A stretch of DNA of 64,000 bases from Centropus unirufus (taxonomy: Eukaryota > Chordata > Aves > Cuculiformes > Centropidae). Below are positions 1 through 10,500 of this stretch, in pieces (the stretch's first letter is position 1; the number at the start of each line of letters is the position of its first letter). The stretch covers positions 349,920-413,919 of the forward strand of contig VYZI01000203.1 of assembly GCA_013397695.1 (NCBI GenBank), read 5' to 3'. The position numbers and the translations under genes were made by a program. The notes under the pieces were generated by a model. That model made no database searches, was not told the origin of the DNA, and saw only the letters and a list, made by a program, of their open reading frames with translations.

Positions 1-150
1 AGCGGGCAGGGGGGGCGGTGGGCACCCCCTTTTCTCCCCTCTCCTCCCGTTGCTGTCACCTCCGGGGATGCTGCGGGGGGGTGGGAATGTTGGGAAGCTC
101 TGCTGGTATCACCCCCCCCTCCCCTGCCCTCCCACCTTTTTCCTTCTCAG

Positions 151-201
151 CAATGGGAATAAACGTCAAACTAGCGATCCTAGGAACCACTGCTGGAGTT
201 G
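151..201 (+). CDS. IFI6: IFI6-like exon with provisional start codon
   Basis: The acceptor AG is at 149-150 and the donor GTGAGC follows base 201. The ATG at 153 gives 16 codons plus one base. The segment is a short hydrophobic N-terminus (MGINVKLAILGTTAGV). Confidence 0.7.
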
Positions 202-1184
202 GTGAGCATCGGGCGCTCAGTTCCCTGCTTGGTGCTGTCCGGGGGGGCCCTGGCCAGGCTGGGGGTGCTGTGAGTGCTGGGAGACTTGGGCTGCGTGGAG
301 GAGAGCGGGGCTGGCCTTGCCTGGCAACCTCCGCTCTCCTTCTCGAGGCCAGGGGGTCCCCATCCCCGCAGCCCTCGCTGCCCACTTGGGCACCTCTCTC
401 TTGCCTTCGGGGGGGCTGGATCTGGCACGCTGGGGGCAGGGGAGGGGATGTGGGGCACAGGGATCACCCTAACCAGGTGTCCTGCCTGCAGGACTTGCGC
501 TCGTTGGCATCCCGGCCGCGATCGGAGCCATGGGGTTCACAGGAGCTGGCATCGCTGCGGGGTCCCTGGCTGCCAAGATGATGTCGGTGGCCGCCGTGGC
601 CAACGGCGGAGGGGTGGCCGCGGGCAGCGCGGTGGCTGTGCTGCAGTCCGTGGGTGAGCAGGGGGGGTCGGGAGCTGAGCCCCGCTGCGTTCATCCCGCT
701 GGGTTATCCGCTCGGCTTGCTCTAGAGCCAAAGCAGCCCTTGATCCCATCCTTGGTCCAAATTGCCCAAAGTTCAGGGAAGGGATAAATGCACAATGTGG
801 TAGGAAGAGGCAGGGCTTGCTGGGGTCAGGCACCCAAGGCTGAGGTCAACGGAGGCCGTGGAGGTTGGGGTCTGCCTTTCTGCCAAGAGCAGCGTCTGCG
901 TTCCTCAGCAAAGCGGCTGCTTTTGGTCCCTCAGTGGGCAGCACCAGTGCTCCTGGGGCATCATGCCTCGCTCTGCTTTTGTAGGAGCTGCAGGTCTCTC
1001 TCTTGGTGCCAAAATTGGGCTGGCATCCACACTGGGGTCACTCGGGGGATTAGCTGGTGGCAAGCTGTTCAAAGGGAAGGCAAGTCCAGGTGACAAGCCC
1101 AAGAACAACGATGGTGACCCCAAGAACAGTGACGATGACAACAGCGAGGATGATGATGACAACAGCGATGACAACGAACAATGA
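153..1184 (+). CDS. IFI6: IFI6/IFI27-family interferon-inducible small membrane protein
   Basis: The three exons 153-201, 492-653 and 985-1184 join in phase (411 nt) to give 136 residues plus a TGA stop. The protein is rich in Gly/Ala and hydrophobic. It has the family signature GFTGAGIAAGSLAAKMMS followed by ANGGG and LQSVGAAGLS, as in the ISG12/6-16 domain of human IFI6 and IFI27. Two to three membrane-spanning stretches can be seen. Members of this family are induced by type I interferon, sit in mitochondrial or ER membranes and modulate apoptosis and antiviral responses. The ATG at 153 lies two bases after an acceptor AG (149-150), so a 5'UTR exon, or an extra coding exon carrying a signal peptide as in human IFI6, probably lies before the window. 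The start is therefore provisional. The C-terminus is an unusually long Asp/Asn/Ser-rich acidic tail. The symbol is assigned at family level; it could be named IFI27-like or ISG12. Confidence 0.82.
492..653 (+). CDS. IFI6: IFI6-like exon, core of the 6-16 domain
   Basis: The acceptor TGCAG ends at 491 and the donor is at 654. The exon reads in phase 1 and encodes the conserved GFTGAGIAAGS and VANGGGVAAGS segments. The frame differs from the long open frames that merely overlap it. Confidence 0.85.
985..1184 (+). CDS. IFI6: IFI6-like last exon with acidic tail
   Basis: The acceptor TTTGTAG ends at 984. The exon encodes AAGLSLGAKIGLASTLGSLGG, completing the 6-16 domain, then KLFKGK and a roughly 35-residue tail dominated by D, N, S and E, ending in a TGA at 1182-1184. 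Confidence 0.85.
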
Positions 1185-1431
1185 CAACGACAACTCCGGA
1201 GCCTGAGGCTTTTGCCAGGTGTGCTGGAAGGAGCTGGGAAGCCCCTGCCCAGTGACCTGGCTGCCCTCCAGAGCTGTGGATCTACTTGAGCAATGGGAGC
1301 ATTGAAACCAATGAAGGTGGCTTGCAGGTGGCAGGGGGTGGAGGTGGCTGGGGCCCAGGTACCCATCAGGTGCCTCAGGATTTCAAGCAGCTGGGGTTCT
1401 GTTACTGTACTGCCTATAATTAATTGCCTAA

Positions 1432-1437
1432 AATAAA
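1432..1437 (+). terminator. IFI6: PolyA signal of the IFI6-like gene
   Basis: This is an AATAAA about 250 bases after the stop, followed by TG/T-rich sequence near 1490-1530. It is the first canonical hexamer downstream and implies a 3'UTR of about 270 nt. Confidence 0.7.
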
Positions 1438-1616
1438 TGCATTAAGTGATAGCATTGGTCAGCAAGCAGACACAGCGTTTCTCTGCCACTTCTGCAGTTC
1501 CCGTGTTGTCATTTTTAATCATATTTTCTGGTTTTCTCCGTTTTCTGGAGTGAGCACCAGCTATCTCTGTGCAAACCCAGCTCCCCTCAAATGATGGTAT
1601 GAAAGGGACAGCTGCC

Positions 1617-1668
1617 TAATAATAATAATAATAATAATATTAATAATAATAATAATAATAATAATAAT
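1617..1668. repeat. (TAA)n microsatellite
   Basis: About 17 copies of TAA with a single interruption near 1639-1642. It lies directly 5' of a CR1 fragment. Confidence 0.95.
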
Positions 1669-1689
1669 GTATTAAGCCTCCATTATTGG

Positions 1690-1850
1690 CACTGGCAGAA
1701 GCTGCCCAGGGCAATGGTTGAGTCACCATCCCCAGATGTGTTTAAAAGAGGAACAGATGAGGAACTCAGGGATAGTTTAGTAGTGGACAGGTACAGTTGG
1801 ACTCGAGCTCAAAGGTCTTCTCCAACCAGAGTCCATGATTAAAACAAATA
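1690..1850 (+). mobile_element. CR1 LINE 3'-end fragment
   Basis: The order of motifs matches CR1 3' ends: a 'CTGCCCAGGGCAATGG..AGTCACCATCCC' segment, a 'GGACAG..CAGTTGGACTCGA' segment, then 'GGTCTTCTCCAACCA' and a 'CCATGATT' tail. The element is short and degraded. Confidence 0.75.
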
Positions 1851-2719
1851 CTGCCCCTTGCACCCCCAGATGCTCACGTGCTGCCTGTGGCTGTGCCAGG
1901 GTGTGCAGTTTTGGATGTTCGTGAGTCCCATACCTGTTTTCAACGATTGTCTCTGGCCTCTGGCCTTGGTGAGGCTGCACAGACACAGTTCAAAATAATT
2001 GTACGCTAACTGACCAGGGCTTTAAAACCTACTCTGGTGGCTCCTGGCACAGAGGAGCCTTTGGAACCTCATTGGGAAAACCATGAGCCTTACTGGAAGC
2101 CACACCACGTGCTGCGTAACGAGGGTCCCTGGTGAGCCATGGGGGCCCTGCGTCCCTGCGGATTTCGGGGTGACACGAAAGGGTGAGGGTCACCCTGAGG
2201 CTTCTCCTGCTCGCTGCGGGCCTCGGGCACTGCTGGAGCAGCCACTGCTCCCCCCGCCTTCAGCTTGGGGCAGGGAGCGCGTTACAAACCCCACTGGGGA
2301 TTGATCCAATCCCATTGAACCCCATTCCCGGGCTTCAAAGAGAAGCAAAACTGTGTGAGGTGCTCTACAGCCACGGGGCAAAGCCCAGGCCTGGCTGTGA
2401 AGATACTAAGCTGCAGTTCTAACGCTGGCTTAAGAGCAACTAAACCCTCTCCCCCACCTTAAAAATCTGAGATTTCTGCGTTTAAACCTAGATTCCAGCA
2501 TTGTCCAGGAAATGAGGATGTACTCTTTTATTAAGGTTAAAGGTTTTTAATCACTTTTCCAGAATACAGATACGATTCAAACAAAAACTATTTTGGGGGT
2601 GGTCTCAATAATTTGCTTATTAATACCATACATCGAACTCTATAAATTCTCATATAAGAAAAAGTCTTTTTAATATAGGTAATGATGCAGTGGTGACCTA
2701 TTTAAATCTTCCGAAGTAA

Positions 2720-2960
2720 CGCTTTGCAGTTGTATAGCACCTTTCATCACGGGGCTGCAAAGCATCCTACAGAACTTCACCTCATAATGCCCAAGCGAGG
2801 TAGGAAGGTCTGGCCAATTTCCAGGTGGGTACAACCGAGGTACAGCCTGGTGAGGGACGAAACGTGAGGCTTCGTCTGTGCACCAGCAGTGACAGGACAC
2901 GGACACTGGATCCTGGGCCAAAGAGTGAGGCTGGCTCAAGCAGGGACAAAGTCACAAGTC
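2720..2960 (+). repeat. Ancient SINE-like repeat (MIR/CORE-SINE type tail)
   Basis: The series 'TGTATAGCACCTTTCATC', 'CAAAGCATCCTACAGA', 'CCTCATAATGCCCAAGCGAGGTAGG', a degraded 'CCAATTTCCAGGTGGG' and 'ACAACCGAGGTACAG' follows, in order, the tail of ancient amniote MIR-like elements. The family name is uncertain. Confidence 0.4.
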
Positions 2961-5084
2961 CTTACCCACCCCCTTCTCTCGAAGGAAGGACCCTGGCTCC
3001 CAGCAGGTCAAAGAGACCTATCCCAGTCGTTCCAGCTGTGTTAGAAATATGGGATTAGTCCAAGACCAAAGGGCCCAGCTATGCCGCTTGTTGGTGCAGC
3101 CCATAGTCAACTGTGAACCACAAGCCATGGTTCTTGTGGCTTTGGCAGCTGCATCCGAGAGTCTGAACACCAGGAAGTTGGTCTGGATTTGTGTTAATAG
3201 AAACCGTGCGCTTGGGGGGCATTTGGAGAAGTGGTGATTGATGCTTCGTTTAGCCTGACTGCTTAATTGGAATAAATTCCCTCTTTTCCTCCAAGCAGGC
3301 AATAATCTATTTCAGGTTTTGTTTCCTTGATAAAATGAATCTCTGATGAAAAGCCACCTTAGTGAATGTAACCTTGTGTGGCAAGAACCCAAGATGCCTG
3401 AGCTCCTTCGAGCCTTTCTGCCTTCCCAAAACCATTCTACACCCTTGAGGCACTCCCTGGACCAGCCCTAGCCCTGGTGCCGTCACCCGACCACTTGTGA
3501 CCTCCGCGGGAGCCACGGCTATTGCCGAAAACTTTGAAACAAAACGATTTTGGATGAGCCAGCACACACAAACTGAAACTTTGTTCTCTCCAAGTTTGTC
3601 CCAGCTGCAACCCACACACACAATTTATCTTAACAGCATCCACCTGAGATGCTTTGATGAAACCTAGACACTTAAAAATGAATTAATTAAATGTCTTACG
3701 GCTCAGCCCGGTGCTATGGGCTTGACATGCGAGCCACAGGGTGAAGAGAGGGCAGATCCGTTCCTGCTGGTGGTCAGACTAAATGAGGGATTTCCCCTCT
3801 TAGTTAAAAAAAATCCATCTTCTAAACAAAGGGCTGGAATCGACTCAACGAATGCAAAACCACTGTGTAAAACTACTCCACCTCCCCATGTCAAGCCAGC
3901 CCTTTCCTCGCAGGGAAGACAGAAAAGCAGAGCCAGTCCTACCTTCCCAACAAATCCCCAGCCACTGTGGTGGGGAGAGGCTTCGCAAGGAGCTGACCCC
4001 AGCAAGGCGGGCAAGGGGGTGACAGCATAGGGACTGGTCCTGCCATCCCGTCAGCCGAGGACGAGGAGATGAGATGCAGTGGCTCACACTGCACGTTCGG
4101 AGTTGACCCTGGCACGGAAACAGCACCAGGGCAGCCGTGCCACTGTGGGAGAAATGGGACATGGGACACTTGGCTGCTGGTTTGGAACAAGTCTTGGAGG
4201 AGACATCGCTCAGCTGGAGACAGGGAAATCCAGGGCTGCTTTTACATCAGTAGTTGGTAGAATAATCGATCAGTACTTTTTGCACCCAATTCTGTGCATC
4301 TGTGGTTCCCTTCTTTAGTTCCCTGAAGGCAGGAGAGCGCAGCAGCCTCGTCCCAAGCACCCCACAGCGGGGACTGCCACGCTCCGGAGCGTTTCAAACC
4401 CTCTCTGCCAAACCCAAAGCCTCGTGTGAGCAGCCAGAACCGGGAGTGCTCAGAGAAGCCCAACAAGCCAAGCTCAATTCCATGTGCTCAAAGCATCTGC
4501 AGAGCCACAGCATCATCCCTGCACGTGGAAAAACCCAGGGAGCCAAGCGTGTGTCCAGCAGTGGGAAGGCACCGTGACAGAAACCCTGTGAGCGGCAAAC
4601 ACCATCCTCTATTTGCTCTCACACTCACCTCTCTTGTTTCTCTGTCCAGAGACATGATTTTTCTCCTTAAAAGAATATTTCAAGTAATAAACAACATTGC
4701 ATGGTCAGCAAATGATTCAGATGTGTTTATTATCGACAACTTAGCCTAAATGTTCAGAACCTTGAACCTGTGTGAATGATCTATAAATATCATTTAATCG
4801 TCCAGGGAATCAAACCTGTAAGTGAACTCTGGCCGGGTTAATTAGGAATTCCTCAAGGCAATGAGGAATGCCCAAAGGCTTCCGATCAGAAAGGATTGGA
4901 GTGGAGAAACCGAAACTGCCCTTGCTTGTTCTGCTAACTCTGGCATTGAGTCATCGTCACCAAACCCTTCCTGATCTCAGAGCCACCAAGGACAAGGAAA
5001 CAGCACCAGCTTTAACAACGCTGCTTTCAGCCAGTCAAGCTCAAAGCAATTTACCTTTCGTTGCTGAGAGACCAGGAAAGGCAA

Positions 5085-5152
5085 CGTAGTGGACACGTGG
5101 TTGGGCTTGATGAGCTCAAAGGGCTTTTCCAACCAAATGATTCTATGATTCC
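5085..5152 (+). mobile_element. CR1 3'-terminal fragment
   Basis: 'GTTGGGCTTGATGAGCTCAAAGG', 'CTTTTCCAACC' and a terminal 'ATTCTATGATT' match the extreme 3' end of CR1, including its octamer-like tail. Confidence 0.75.
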
Positions 5153-5919
5153 AAGCACCTGGAAAAAATTAGCATATGTGGAAGTGTTCACAGACAAGAG
5201 CGAGGGTCTTCAGAGAAAGGAAAACAAGTATGTAGGATACAAACACTGTACTTTATTCTAGGGGAGCATTTCTGTTAATGCCTAGAAGGGAAAACTCGGA
5301 TATGGTTTACTTTTCAGGCATTTATCCCAGGGAAAGCCTGCCCTCCCAACAGCTTGTCCCAACCACTGCCTCCTTATCCCCAGGGCCAGCAGGGAAGGAA
5401 GGAGTGGGTGAAGGCAGCCAGGAACTGCTGTGCCCTCCAGGGGATGCCCAGGGAATCCAGGAATTCCTGGGTCCTCCCCCTCTCCTGCTGTCACTGGGGT
5501 TCTGGATGCACCTGCGTGCAGACAGCTCTGACCTCCTTTAACCCACTTTCCCCAGTGGTTTTATTTCCCTGAAATGTTCTAGCAACCATCCCAGTCCAAA
5601 CCAGGACACCCGCTGCCCCCCTGCTCACGTCACAGGGGAGGGTTAGTGCTCACGGGACAAGAAAGCAGCTTTAAAGTAGCCACCAGGAGCATCACTGAGC
5701 CCCTGTAGCCTCCTGGCAAGGTATGGAGCCGAACGCCTCCTCTGGGAGCGCTGGGCCAGGACACGGAGGAAGCAGCATCTTTGCTCAGAAATGACAGACA
5801 CAAATGGGCTTTGATCAGACAGAATCAGGGGCAGGTTTACTTTTCACATAGTTTTCTGTATTAAAAAATACATCAGTGAGATCTGTTACAGGCAGGGACA
5901 GGACTACCGAGTACACAAC

Positions 5920-7355
5920 GTCAACAGGCTACTTTCTGATTTTATTTGTGTTAAATTACTTTTGTTACTGCTAAAAAAATAATTAAAAAAACCCCAAAAC
6001 AAACAAACAAACAAAAAAAAGGAAATATAATTCAAGGCTGTTGATAAGGGAGCAGAACTGGATAAAAACCACACAATTCTCTTCTTTAAAAATCGTTTGG
6101 GTTTCCAATTTTTGTGACCACTGGTCACCAGAAACACACATCTACAGCTTGAGGTACAGACAGTATCTGATCATGTCCTGCCCTCTAAACACAAAGTGGG
6201 AGCTCTTCTCTTCACAAAGACGCAGTAACAGCCAAGCCTTAAAAAAACCCCCTCTTTTGATTTCCAACACTAGGACTAAATCTCTTTGGGTGGGGTGGGA
6301 AACAAACACACACGGTCCTTTTCTACCACAGTTCCATTGTCGAGAGTAATACTGCATCCTTTGTACAACACCGCACGTGTCGCAAAGGTGGGAAGAGAAA
6401 GAGTGCACCGATCTCTCATTTGAAATGACAAGGCCCTCCAGATTCACCTTATAAAAAGAACCAAACCCCTAGGAGGAGGGGAAGAGGAGAAAGGAAAAGC
6501 TGCCTTAAGGGAAAAAAAAAACATCTCCGCGCACCACAGTATTTGCTAGAAGAAATGGGCAGAGCTGCGGGGCTCGGTGAGGGGTGTTGTGCACCTCACC
6601 CCGACGGTCGCTCTCCTGCGCAGACCCCAGCCACCTCTGCCCCACACCACGTTCGCTCTGAGGCCCTGACCTACAGCACCTCCTCCACGTTGGAGTGCAG
6701 GGCTGGGATGGGCCTGGACAGAGCTGGATTCCGGCCTGGTGTGACTGCCTGGGAGCAGCCGGCTGGCTGGCTGCTGGGACAGCCCCCCTGGCAGACACAC
6801 CAGCAGCTCCTGCCTTCCTAACGTTTGATCCCAGTTTCAAAGAAATTATAAAAGCATGAATGTACGTCTGTTTGTAATGGAAAGTGTCTGTTTGCCTACG
6901 CATCACCAGTTTCTCTCCCATCCCTGTGAAGAGCTCCAGGGCCTCCACGTGTTCTTTGGCAGCGAGGACTGCCAGCCACCAGGCTGAGAAGCCACGGGAG
7001 CCATAGTCTGGCTCTCCATGCCCAACATCGCTACGGTAGATTTTACACAACCATTTTTCCTTAAAAATATCTCACAACTTTTAAAAATCCTAGCCAGGTG
7101 AAGGATTTATGCACCACTCTGAGAGGTGAGTTCGTCTTGGATTTGTTCAGAGGATTTACTGGTGCCACAGGACGTTGTTTCTTGCAGCTGGCACAGCTTG
7201 CTTCCTTCCAGTTCCAGTCTGTACATCCACTGTGGTTCAAAATATGCCTGTAGGTGGTGTTATCTTGGCTTACTTGATACACATATTCCGAAGGCTGGAC
7301 GTATTCACAGTTTGGTGCTTCTGATGTGTATTCAAAGGACAAAACCCCGCTTCAG
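5920..7355 (-). other. ZMYM4: ZMYM4 3' untranslated region
   Basis: This is the sequence between the ZMYM4 stop (7356-7358) and the putative polyA signal. It contains an AAAC-rich simple repeat (about 5985-6020) and two long open frames discussed in the findings. No splice sites or recognised genes are seen. Confidence 0.55.
5941..5946 (-). terminator. ZMYM4: Likely ZMYM4 polyA signal
   Basis: AATAAA on the minus strand, about 1.4 kb after the ZMYM4 stop, followed by a GT-rich stretch at 5924-5906. It is the first canonical hexamer downstream of the stop. Other TTTATT sites at 5560 and 5252 could serve longer messages. Confidence 0.55.
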
Positions 7356-7563
7356 TTAGTCTGACAACTCGATATCGGAGTCCTCTGATTTGACTTTGGC
7401 AAGTTCTTCGTGTACCTCCCTCACCATAAGAATCCGCGTTAACATGATGTCCAAGGTCCCCGGGTCTATTGGCAACGTGGAATACCACATGGGGCTATTG
7501 GGTACACAGGAGCGCTCGGGCTGCAGGTAAAACACATCACTCCTCTGCTTCACGCTTTCAGAA
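7356..7563 (-). CDS. ZMYM4: ZMYM4 coding exon 30 (C-terminus)
   Basis: Encodes SESVKQRSDVFYLQPERSCV, PNSPMWYSTLPIDPGTLDIM and the terminal EDSDIELSD, stop TAA at 7358-7356. The C-terminus matches human to the last residue type. Confidence 0.96.
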
Positions 7564-10500
7564 CTGCCGGGGTAAAGAGAGGGAGAGCCGTGTTGTCGGA
7601 AAGCGGCCCGACCAGAACCATTCTCAAAACGTTAAGGATTAACAGCAAAGAAAATGGAAGTTACATTGAGACCACACCACAGTGCTTTAAACAGCGTAAT
7701 TCAAACCTTTCTGTTAGTGACTCAGTGCCCTCCCTCAACTCAAGGAACAATTAGGCTCTTTCCAGGTCATTTAGCATTATTAAGAAACACAGAAAATTAA
7801 AGCAACTTCTTAAGAGGTGTGGCTCCTCCTCACAGCCTCATCCAATTAACGGTACCAGCATCCTGCTAGGACCCACAGATGCATTTGACACTCAGCTTTG
7901 ATTAATCTGGTTCTGTTATCCCAGAACTGCTGTGTGCTTTGGCACAGGGAATGTTCAAAGCTACCAAAATGAAATCCTAGCTTGCCTGCTCGTGGTGCAC
8001 AATGGTAAGTCCCGCGTGACAGCCTGACCCCTGTGACTGAGGTGGCTTTCAGGCTCCAGCAGGAGGCCACGAAGCCCTGCAGAGCAAGGATCCCTCCTGC
8101 CTGGCTTTGGAATATTCCCATCAAACCAGCAAAGTGAATTGTCACTGCTGCCTGCACCACTGCAGGGGCTCGGCTCTGATATATGATGGGGAGCATGGAA
8201 ACGTTTTCCCAGCCCAAGGACAGCTGAAAGCTTCTCATGATAGGCAAGTGAGGACAAGGAAGGCAAGGAGAGGAAGACAAAGAGCCAGGACAGCTGCTAG
8301 GCACGCCTTCACATAAGTAATGGGGCCATTTGTAGCAAGCTCAGTAGGTGCAGTTTTCAGAGTGATTTATTTGAGTTTGAGCTGACAGTAATGAGGTGCT
8401 GTTTCATTTTGCATGTTTATTTTCTTTGAGAAGAGAAGAACATCATATTCCACCTGCTCAAGGAGCTACCTCAAGTTTATACGGAAACAGGACAGACAAA
8501 ATTATTTATATCTATGTCCTTGCTATGCAGTCTCCTTCCTAACTCCTAAATACAAGTTAATCTCACTTTTCAGCAGGCAAAAGCTATCAGCAGATTTACC
8601 TAATTCAATTTTTTCCTACCCTCTTTCACAAGGAACACGATGGCAGGTTATTAGTTATAAGCTTCTCAAAGGAACGATCCTGTTTGGGAATTAAGGGAGA
8701 TGAGAGTGTCAGGGTCACTGTAGTAACGCCCCCATTTATATTTATACCCTCAGGCTGTGTGAACAGGCATTTAGAGAACTGGTCTCTAACTCTGCTCTAA
8801 CAGAGTAACAAACAGCACCTGTTTGCTGAGTCCAACAGCAGTGCTTGATGCTTCGAGTCCTCCCAGCACAGCCCCAGTCCCACTGAGGGACCACGAACCA
8901 CAGAGGGGAGCCCACAGCACAGCACAAAAGGCGCAAGTGGGACCCTTGCCCAAGTGCCTGTTGTGGTCTCCATACAGATAAAAAACCCCAAGTTCTGTAA
9001 CTCACCATTTTGACAAGTAAAATTCATAAAGTCGGACTGGACACCGCAGGGGATTATCCGTATTTTCGGCCATTTCCACTGCTGTTGGAGCCTCCTCATC
9101 TTCACTGCGTTTCCTTTTGCCTACAGATAATTTATCTGGATACACAAACAAGGCATCACAGAAGCTCAGTGAGAAACAGCACCTTGGAGACCAAGCCCCA
9201 AGCCCTTCACCTCGCACGCAGCAATGGGACCGTGCATCACACACCGGGTTATCTGCCACGTGCAGGTCAACTGGTTTGATCTGCGGGATGGGAACAGACT
9301 GCCTATGCTACAGGCAGTCCAGGCCCATTCCTCCTCTAGAAAACCAGCACAAACTGGTATCTACAGCAAAATATGGAGGATATAATTTTTCTTGATAAAG
9401 CAGAATTCACGTAACACACTTGAACCATCAACTGAAGAAGCCAAAAGGATCAAAGGCTTCTTTTTTCCAAACACCAAAACCCTGTCTGTCCGTGCCTCTG
9501 AGCTAAAGAGGACATTCCCTACTCGTGAAGACCCCAGCCTCATCTAAACTGGGCTGCCTTGCTTGATCACTACACACACCTAGGATAAAACTGGGGATTA
9601 AAAGGGCAAAATAAGGGTCTGGACCTCAAGAATACGAAGTCCTGAGAAAAGGACTTCAGAAAAAGTCTTTAACTCATGCAGGAGTTAATAAAGTTTTATG
9701 CAATCCCAGGCTGCTATAGAAGACTATAAAACACATTCTGTGAGTTTTTACTGGATGCTTTGGCTCATGCGGAATTTCTCTTTGAACCTCACAGAGCAAA
9801 AAAATGATTGAAAATGTCCAGGACAAGGGCCTATCCACAGTTCTGCTTACTGCATCCCATGGTTTCCCCCCCAGGAGCAGACAACACGAACACCACATCA
9901 AACATTCAGGGGCTCAGAAGGTTCCCACTCACCTGCTTCTACCTCTTGTTTTTGAAAGGGTGGGAAAAAACGTAAATAAGTCATCTTAGTATTGTACTTC
10001 AGAGTTCGGGTGCGCCTCATGACACGGGCAAAGGAGAGTTTCAGGTGCTCACTGACATTCTTTAGTTGGAAATATTTGGTGTTGAAGAACAGAAGCGTGT
10101 TCAGCAAAACAATAGGGGAATAAGCACCCAGCTGTTTACATTCCCACAAGTGTTCCTCTTCAATCCTTGAGAACATATAACCTGGAAACAGGGGGGCAAA
10201 GAAAAAAGATGAGGGTTATTTATGCAGTTTGAGGGCTGTCCCCAAATTCAGTGACAAATGAACAACTTTTCCGGGCTGTCTCTAATCTAGCAGACTTTCA
10301 GAACCATCCCAAATCAATGCATGCGTCACACACGGCCGGTGGGGAGACAGAAGTGAGGACAATTAAGTAGATTCTGCCAGAGATGCATGTAAGCCCTCTT
10401 TCAGCTACCCGCCCTTACTAATGAGCTGCATATCAGATCAAATTCAGACCCATCATAAGCATTTGTAACTCCAGTAGAACCGAGAACACTGCATGCACAA

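Larger units (their letters stand above)
1456..5919. other. Intergenic region between IFI6-like gene and ZMYM4
   Basis: I see no exon with convincing splice sites and family similarity here. The open frames are short and overlap on both strands. The region holds a TAA microsatellite, two CR1 3' fragments and one SINE-like ancient repeat. The two flanking genes are transcribed towards each other, so this is a tail-to-tail interval. Confidence 0.6.
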
